Source: Aureobasidium sp. EXF-3400
Taxonomy: Eukaryota; Ascomycota; Dothideomycetes; Dothideales; Saccotheciaceae
Assembly: GCA_024195585.1 (NCBI GenBank)
Contig: SWBL01000098.1
Span: 85,626-149,625 of the forward strand
Length of the DNA stretch: 64,000 nt
Reading direction: 5' to 3'
How positions within the stretch are numbered: position 1 is the first letter of the stretch; every line of letters starts with the position of its first letter. Below are positions 56,127 through 64,000 of the stretch, one piece after another. The translations under genes and the position numbers were made by a program. The notes under the pieces are model-generated. The model was not told the origin of the DNA. It made no database searches and saw only the letters and a program-made list of their open reading frames with translations.

Positions 56127-59100
56127 TTACTTCTTCTGCTTCATGAATTCGATGGGCTGATTGGGGTCCGCCGGATCCAGGTATGTTAACATGACCGTGC
56201 TGAGCTCCTTGAAGTCGACCGGCTTAGTCACGTAGCTGTTGAACCCTGCGTCCACGCATTTGGCATAAACGTCTCCCATGACGTTGGCGGAGAGAGCAAC
56301 GATTGGCAGATATGGTTCCTTGTTCTTCTTCTCCCACTTGCGGATTTCCCGGCAGGTTTGGTAGCCGTCCTTGTTGGGCATGTGAAGATCGCACTGAGAT
56401 ATGTTAGTTATTGGTCTTTGAATCGTCAGATCGTACGTACCAAGATGATCGAGTAGTATCCATGAGGATTGGCAAACACCTTCTCGGTGCACTGTACACC
56501 ATCCAATACTGTATCGACCTTCACGTTGACCTTGCTGAGGAACTTGAGAAGAACCTGCATCATATTAGCCATGTCCAGATCATATCGGCACCGATTGTAC
56601 TCACCATTTGGTTGACCCTGTTGTCCTCCACCAACAAGACTCGCTTGTTCTTGTTACCCAATCTGCGTATCATCTCCTCATAAACTTGCTTCTGGCTGAC
56701 GGCCACTTGCTGCGCGGAATCCTGGTTGCGATCGGTGCTCATCTCACGCTCTTTGCGTGGATCGAAGATGGCAGCAAACTTGCTTGGCTTCAACGGCTTG
56801 AAGATGAACTGCATCCTCCTCTCTTTGACTAGGGCGGTCTCGTCAAGCTGCGGTGCTTGCTCCATAAGCTTTCGTCGTTGTTGCAAATCAGTTATGAGCA
56901 CCAACTGCGTCGACGAGTGAGGAGCCGAAGCGAACACTTGCTGCACGAATGCTTTAATCTCTGACACATCTTGCAGGACCAGTACGATGTGCGAGAATAT
57001 CATCGGGTCGTCTCCACCGATCATCTTCTGGCATTCAATCACATTGTCCCTCGCTGTGATCTTGTGAGGGATGTTCTTAGGTAACGTCATGTCCATGTGC
57101 TGCACTGTTGCTTCGCGAGCATGCTTGAGCGGACATACAACCAAGATCGAGTACATAGGTGGCAGGTGGCTGCCACCAGGTGTGACCATTCGGATGGTAG
57201 ATGGCGCGTTCGCATCGCTGAGAGCCAGGTGAGACTTGCCGTCCGCAGGAATAGCTAACTCCATCGGTGGCGATATCGACATGAGAGATGGATCAGGCAC
57301 GTACGATGATGCAGAAGACCTGACCGATTGTGCACTACCAACGGTGCCTCTGATTGATGGATCCGAACTTCCAGAAGAAGACGCGACGGGAGAAATTCGA
57401 TCGAAGTCTGGCGACGATACGTCTGAAGCGTCCGACAGTAACTTGGGCGAATCTCTGAAAGGAAGACCCAACGTGTTTGACAGCCTGGGGTCTTGTGTTA
57501 TTGTCGGCGCAGTCGGTCCAGGCAGAGGTGTCACAGGCATGACAGGTAGCAGGGCAAGGCCAGGAGTAGCAGGCGGCGGCGGAGGCGGCTTATCGTCCCC
57601 AGCCGGCAGAGTGGTCTTGATGACGAAAGCGAAGATAGCGCCTTTGCCAGGGACACCTCTTGCAGACATGTCACCTCCGTGGAGTTGAGCGAGTTGACGT
57701 GAGATTACAAGTCCGAGTCCTGTTCCACCATGTTGACGGGTACTACTTCCATCGATCTGGCTGAAGCGTTTGAACAGATACTGTGCTTCCTTCTCGGTAA
57801 AGCCTTGGCCTGTGTCCATGATCTCGAATTGAACAAACATCGAGTCATCGGTGGGCTGGTACTCTTCTTCCAATGGCACGCTGCAGCGAACAAACACTTC
57901 ACCAATTTGGGTGAACTTGATGGCGTTGCCAATGACGTTGAGCAGAATCTGGCGAATGCGGAAACGATCACCCTTGATCTGAGATGGCACATTGGGTTCG
58001 ACCAGGTAGTTGAGCTCAAGACCTTTGTCAATTGCCATTGCAGATGTCAAATCGTTGACCTCTTCGATGAGAGAACGGACGTGCATCCAGTCCATATTAA
58101 GTTGGATCATGCCAGCCTCGGCCTTGGAGAGATCGAGAATGTCGTTGATGAGACCGCGCAATCCTTCAGTAGAGGCTCTGATGATATTGACGTGCTCCAT
58201 CTGTTCCGAAGTCAAACTGCTATCGATCAGGAAGTTGACCATACCAGTGATGCCGTTCAGGGGAGTACGGATCTCGTGAGACATGTTGCTCAGGAAACGA
58301 GACTTTTCATCCATTGTCTCCTTCAGGTCGCGTTCCAGAGCCTTGTGATCGTTGATATCAGTGCAAGTGCCGTACCACGTCTCCTCTTCGTCCTCCTGGA
58401 GGTCACGCTCTGCAAGCAGAACCCTAACGAGATGCCATCTGTACTCGCCGTCCTTTGAGCGCAGTCTCACCTCTGTGGAGTACGAAGGCTTGCCATCAGC
58501 GTCCCGTGAAACCTTTAAAATACCAGTGGAAGCCAACTGTGAGAGTCTGGCTTGGGGCAGTTGAGTGGTTGGCGACGTGTTCATTGGACTTGTAGGTGCG
58601 CGTTCGGTATCTGACGATGCACTGGACGATTGAGCAGATGTAGACAGTGTCCTGTGTGGCTCCGGTGGCATAGTGATCGGGACATTGGTAGCGTTGGATG
58701 AGTCGTTGTCGAAGGCGGGCAACCTGCATTTAACAATGTCTTCGGGATGAACGTGCTCCATGAAGCCAATACCCAAAGCCTGAGACTCGCTTTGTCCAGA
58801 ATAGTTGAGCCACTGGGAGTTGCAGAAAGTGACACCCTTGGACTTGTTGACGGTGAAGACCACCTGGGGACTAGAGTTGGCCAATGCTCGGTATTTTGCT
58901 TCGGAAGCAGCAGTCTCTTGCTGGCGGGCAAGGTTCACTTCGGCAAGATGTTGTTCGTGGAAGTCCATGTTCGTACCGATCCAATGAACGATATTTTGCT
59001 TCTTATCTTTCAAAGGTGCAGCTCGAACGTAGAACCATCGATAGTTGCCATCGAATCGCTGTAGACGAATCTTCTGTTGCAATTGCTGGCCTGTTCGTAG

Positions 59101-62100
59101 CGATCGGTTCCAGCTATCCATGTACATTTTCTTGTCTTCTGGGTGAATTGCTTGCCAGGGCTCTTTCAGAACCTGCCTAGAATCATGTCCGCGGTACACC
59201 AGGAACTTCGAATTGACCCAGGTCAACGCACCAGTGCCAGGAGCAGCAGTGAAAATCTGTACGGGCAGTGAATCGATGATCGTGCGCAACAAACGTTCGG
59301 ATGGCGGAGGCATCTCATCAGAAACAGAGCTTGCCCTGATGTGAGTAAGAACTCCTGGTGTCTTAGGGCCCGGCGTGGTTGCAGCTGGAAGGCCTTGGAA
59401 CGACGAGCTAAAGTCTGCACCATAAGAGTGTAAGTACGAGTGGCGCTTATCTTCACCTTCCGCAACGATTGTTGGAGGAGGTGCGTTGCTGCGGAAGCTG
59501 GGCTTCCTAAGGATCGAATTCTCAACGTTCCGCGAAGGACTCTGCTCACGACCAATAGGTTTGAGAGGTGCTTTATCCTCTTTGGCGGAACGCGGTTGCC
59601 TGGTTCGTCTTTCGCTCTTGGGTGTCATCTGCTCTTCCTCGGCCGTGGTCACCGATACTCTCTTACTTCTGTCCTTTGCAGGCGTGATGCTTGAAGTCTG
59701 GTTGCCAGCAGTACCTGTTCCACGGTGCATTTTCTTGGCGTCGAAGTAACTGTCGATGATTTCCGATCCACGCATACCAGCTGGTGTGTTGACCACGGAT
59801 CTGCTGTTTGAGTTGAGGCCGAGTGCTGAAGGATCCCATCCAGGAGTACCAACTATAGAACCAGAAGGGCTGTGGCGTGATCGACCAGAATAATCAGAGG
59901 GACTAGTCATGCTGCCAGATATAGAACCGGCCACTTCATCCAGATCGGCGCGAATGAGATCATCGAGATTTCCAGGCGCGATATTCAAGGGTGCAAAGCC
60001 GACGTTATGGCCAGAAATTGACCTGCGGTGACGAACGCCCATAGCCTGATTGTGTGCATTAGTGTATTGGTGGGCCATGTAGTATGAAGTCGCCAGATGC
60101 GGTCCCAGTAACTTAAGAGATTGTATGAGGTTTTGCGGATACGGTACAGCGGGACTGAGAATCGAAAGAACGGCGATCGGTGCTCTCCGGTCACCGGATG
60201 AAACTTGTGACACGGATTGTGCCCGACTTGCAGGACGAGACTCGGCATTTGGTGACTCGGTAGGGTAGTTGTGCATTATTGGCGACAGCGTTGGATGTAT
60301 CAGAGGGACATGCACGACGGTATGAGCGCGATCAACACCAATGGCCTCGACAGGCTCCAGATGTGAATAATCATGAGTAGCATCGCTTGGGTTGAATGAG
60401 TCCTCGACACTTTCCTCTGCGGTAAAGAAGGGGTTGTTCTCCGGATCGGCTTGCATAGCGGGTGAAGGTGCTGGTGACTGAGCCCAAGGCGACGGTGGGT
60501 ACTGCTCGTATTCTTCATAAAGTGAACCGCGCCGCTTGTTGTTATCCAGCTGTGAGAAGAGGGGGCGGGCGTTGCCGAAGAGCTGAGAAGCCTTGCCGGC
60601 TGACGGAGCTGGCGGCGGAGGTGGTGGTGGCTGTTGGGCTTTTGCTTTCGTGGAGCGTTGGCCAGAGACAGCATTTTCGTCTAGTGAGCTGTTGGATGAG
60701 CTTTGGCTGTCCTGTCCGTTGGTCGACGAGTAGTCACGGGTCAGTGTTATCAGCTTGCCTCTTTCCAGTACTCTATTAATTCCACTCGAATCGATGAGAC
60801 CATCAACCTCGGATTCCAGACCTTTGAGAACAGGGTATACCGCTAACTGAGCTGGCTGGCTGTAGCCACCAACACTACTGAACTCTGGGTCGCTAATGGA
60901 TGTGCTGCGGTAGTTGTTCAAGCGGTAGTCAAGACCTGGAGACGGCATAGGAGCATTGATGAGGCTGGGCGCATGGCTGACAGTGCGGGAGGGCATGTTT
61001 GGGCGTAATGCAGAGCCGGGACGGTGTGGCGAGTCAACCGAGGTGTGTCCAGCGTAAGAATGACGGGTCTCGAGGTTTGGACGCATACGACTCCAAGTGG
61101 AGGGGTCTGAACGTGGGGCCAGTGCTGAGATAGAGGGCGGTGGCTGGTTCGAAGCCTGGCTTTCGTTGGAACTGTCCTCACGACCAGAAACATTGAAAGT
61201 AGCCTTTTGACCCCATGGCACATTCTCGATATCATTGGAGTCAGCAGGGAGGGCCAAACTCGCGCGGTCTGCCTTGTAGACGTCATTCATAATGTTTGCA
61301 ACTGTTGACCACCAAGCATCCAAGCCGGGCTCCGCATTGAGCTGCAAGACCAGATCATAGACGTTAGGTGTCGGGAAGCGAGGGTCTTGACTAGGAGCGA
61401 ATTCGAAGCCATGAGGTGCAAAGGCTGCACCAGTAGCAGCAGGGGTGGTTGCACCAGACATGGCTGCACCGCCAGGAGTGCTACTATCACCAGATTGAGC
61501 GGCCGAGACAGTGGGCGACAAGGCAGTAAAGGGCTGGTGGAAGGCTGACGACCATGTGCGTGGAGTACCTGGGACGTAAGGGAAAGGATACGAGGGTGTG
61601 CGCAATGGCATGGCAGCCGGTGTGGCAGAAGCACTTCCACGGATGGTACGAGACGACGAAGATGTTGACTCGGTAGAAGCGGTTTGAGTGGTGGCCAGCG
61701 GGCTGCTGAAGGCAGCGGTGAGGGGGGAAACAGTGGCACGTTCTTCCTTGATGGGCGAGGGACGACGAGGAGCCTGTGTAGAACTGCTGGAGCGGCTGAC
61801 GGTAGGGGCCAGGGTGTCTTGCTGAGGTTGGTACATCTGGTATTGCTGCTGCTGTTGAGCGGCTAGATTGGCCTTTGCCCGTTGCAGGTTAGAAGTCATC
61901 CTGGCCGTGACAGCAGCTCGCAGACGTGCAATTTCTGCTTCGTCAGGACTGACGGAAGCGGTATTGGTGTCTGGCGACTGAGGGGGCTCGTTTATAGCAG
62001 GAGTGATTGTGCTGTGTGGCGGCGAGGGACGCAGTATTGGGCGCGACTGCAGTTTTGCGGCGGCAGTCAGAGGAGCGGCAGCGGCGTCGTGGGCGTTGTT

Positions 62101-62217
62101 TGCAGGGGTCGCGCTCGGTGTGGCGTCATCATCGTCGTCGGCCTCGTCGTTGTACGGCGGCGGTGCCATGTAGGAACGCATATCGGTGCCGTCGGTAGGA
62201 GCTGGCGGGCGGGACAT
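56127..62217 (-). CDS. Large hybrid histidine kinase with two PAS domains (PAS-PAS-HisKA-HATPase-REC)
   Basis: Exons 62217-56605, 56554-56441 and 56393-56127 give 1,997 aa. The first ~950 residues are mostly disordered (Ser/Pro/Gln-rich), with a GAF-like remnant near 300-360 and another near 640-770 (APIAVLSILSPAVPYPQNLI). PAS-A (~970-1095) is LLRTIIDSLPVQIFTA...RFDGNYRWFYVRAAPLKDK. PAS-B (~1105-1310) carries a Ser-rich insert. The H box is NMSHEIRTPLNGITGM with H1314, followed by N box LLNVIGNAIKFT, G1 DTGQGFTEKE and G2 GGTGLGLVISRQLA. The receiver, rebuilt by two splices, has VLLVEDNRVNQM, phospho-acceptor D1911 in CDLHMPNKDGY and the Lys in VTKPVD. All catalytic residues look intact. No membrane span, so cytosolic. 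The Kinase group is not assigned. Confidence 0.92.
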
Positions 62218-63908
62218 ACCCCTTCGGCCTCGTCGAGTTCAGCAAAGCAGCGCGCAGATGGGCCCGTTGACAAAGGACGCATCAGCAGCTTTCGCAGAGA
62301 ACCACGGCGAGTGCGATGAGAACGAGCACGAACGACCGGTGCAAGGCTGGGGTTTGGAGACGACACGGGCACGTTCGACTGGGCTCGTCGTCGAGAGCGG
62401 ATATCCGAAAGTGGATCGAGATGCTGCACTTCTGGCCCTCTCTTCTTGTCGTGCTATGGGGACCTTCAAAGCGTGCGCCTGCCGCTTGAAACAGCCACTC
62501 TTCGACTGGACCTGCTTGGCCTCCGTCATGCTGCCCACATTGTGCCTCCGAACTCAATTCTCCATTCAAATCTCATGCAAACCACCACACGAACATGCAA
62601 AGAACCCCATAAGGAGCTTGTTTATTCCCAACCGGTGTCCTCCTATTCTTCGCATCTATGTGCACAATTGCGCTACCCTATACTGCTACTCGGACTGAAA
62701 CCCGACGTTGTTCTGCATCTTCAGTATTCGGCTTTGACTGTGCGTTGTCCTCACATAACGTTTGTGCATTATTTACACTCACGAACCACAACCCTCCCAA
62801 TCGCTGCCTCACAATCTCCCGTATCCTACGAGACTTTCGTTTGTCGCGCCTTATTATTTCCTATCTCTTGACTCGTTCTAATTTTCACGGCTCTCTGTCC
62901 GTCTCAGCTTTGCAAGCTATCGACAATTTGTGATCGTCGATGTGCTTTGTCCAGACCGTCTTGCAACGTTCTCGACCATGTTTTGGTGGCGCTTCTAGAC
63001 AAACACATCTGCATGTCCGCTTCGCTGCCCGCAAACGATCACTGCACCGGCTGGCGAGAGCTCTGATTCTTCTCCATACCTCAGATCTCCGTCCCCTTCC
63101 ACAGTATTAGCATTGTCTTCGTGTTCGGCTGGGGATCATCGATCGAGGTTTCTCATGTTTGTTGCCAGCCGTGCGGTTATCACTCCTGAGCAGTTTGAAC
63201 AATTATCTGAGTCACCTATTCATTATGCTGACAACAATACTCGAGTACAATCGTCTTTGTTTATTATAGGAATGCTATTTCTCAAATACTGGATCGATTG
63301 GCCTAGACTCGGTTATTCGTCTCTTTCCTGTCTGCTTTCTGATAATGCAGGATTTCTTTGTTGGCGTTATGCCAACAAACAAACACTTGAACATGCAAGA
63401 GGGTCAGTTTATCTGGCCATGGACCGTGTGCTTTCGAACTTCCCGTCAAGTTGGCATAGGTGTGTCTCCACCTCAAAGAAGCACCAAAGACCTTTGGTCG
63501 GAGCGATGTCCGATGTAGACAAGACAGATGCCATGAAACGGCACATTGCCATAGCGTACTACTGCGTTTCGATATTGGCGAGTGACCTTAGACTTAAGAA
63601 CAGCCAGATAGCTCCATGGCCCCCTGTTCCTGGAAGATCAGTGATGAACCTCACGCCGATCACCTGTCACCAAAACCTAGCAGATCTTGGTACAAAACAA
63701 TGCCATTCACCACGTGGAATTCTTGCTTTTGTGCAAAAAAAGAAATGTAAAGTCTAGAAAACATGCACAAAGCTTGCCTTCCTGGATGCATCTCATCTGG
63801 CATTTGCAAAATGCCCACCAAGACGCACCAGCATCTGTGCACACAAGCTCATCCGCACCACAGCTAGCACCAACAGAACAGAATGAATCCGAGGACAAAA
63901 ATACAAAA
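62218..63908. other. Upstream region of the PAS hybrid kinase; no supported gene
   Basis: Nearly 1.7 kb. The part next to 62217 must contain the kinase leader and promoter. A 214-codon plus frame at 63113-63757 lacks a conserved motif and starts with a non-ATG codon; I judge it spurious. Confidence 0.5.
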
Positions 63909-64000
63909 CGTACAGCAGCAGGGATTCCCACGTGGTCACCCACCGTAGTACTAATCTGCCGTTCAACTGCTTATGTATGGCAGAGCGGACGGGATGCCCA
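63909..64000 (-). rRNA. 5S ribosomal RNA, 5' end cut by the window edge
   Basis: The minus strand from 64000 reads TGGGCATCCCGTCCGCTCTG, then ATAAGCAGTTGAACGG, TTAGTACTACGGTGGGTGAC and CACGTGGGAATCCC, followed by a T-run (TTTTGTATTTTTG), the RNA polymerase III terminator. These are the conserved helix II/loop B, box A and box C segments of fungal 5S rRNA. About 92 nt of an expected ~120 are inside; the first ~27 nt lie beyond the window. A single dispersed 5S gene is normal in filamentous ascomycetes. The sequence is somewhat diverged from textbook 5S, so a variant or pseudogene copy is possible. Confidence 0.87.

Noticed and set aside
63113..63757. 214-codon plus-strand frame near the right end
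   Set aside because: Starts with a non-ATG codon, carries no family motif, mixed composition; frames of this size are expected about once by chance in 64 kb.

Overview
This window is nuclear DNA of a filamentous ascomycete (Pezizomycotina). The gene content and style fit Dothideomycetes best, but the class is an inference. Supporting signs are short introns (46 to about 75 bp in most genes) with GT...AG ends and CTAAC or CTGAC branch sites, a ccg-6-type GPI protein, NCS1 permease, Ycg1, Syp1 and Spo71 homologues, fungal hybrid histidine kinases, and a lone 5S rRNA gene at the right edge. No operons, CRISPR arrays, phage or intact transposons are visible. Gene models were built by hand from ATG starts and reading-frame-consistent splice sites, so intron ends are predictions.

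Layout: 2.0-7.7 kb holds a divergent pair, a TmpA-like membrane flavoprotein (-) and an acyl-CoA ligase-like AMP-binding protein (+). 7.9-11.3 kb has two conserved proteins (-), one with a KEN box and many CDK-type sites. 11.3-13.6 kb is gene-free and carries an old tandem repeat whose copies differ almost only by transitions. 13.6-14.2 kb encodes a small GPI cell-wall protein. 14.9-18.5 kb has a doubtful zinc-knuckle-like locus and one unrecognised three-exon gene. 21.5-29.9 kb has SUA5, a pyroglutamyl-peptidase-like protein lacking the catalytic His, a GNAT acetyltransferase and an NCS1 purine/cytosine permease. 31.8-33.8 kb holds two divergent, apparently paralogous nuclear proteins with identical intron layout. 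34-46.5 kb is a run of minus-strand genes: condensin Ycg1, a GAF hybrid histidine kinase, a Spo71-like PH protein and a macro-domain hydrolase. 47-49.9 kb has a small conserved protein and a FAD oxidoreductase. 50-62.2 kb has a repeat-rich unknown protein, the endocytic F-BAR protein Syp1, and a 1,997-residue PAS hybrid histidine kinase. The window ends in a 5S rRNA gene (-).

Most of the recognised genes are housekeeping or signalling genes, not a biosynthetic cluster. The most interesting material is the inverted paralogous pair at 32-34 kb, the TmpA-like/AMP-ligase neighbourhood (known as a single fused protein in TmpL), the His-to-Asn pyroglutamyl peptidase, the repeat-built protein at 50-51.7 kb, and introns next to the phospho-transfer sites of both histidine kinases.
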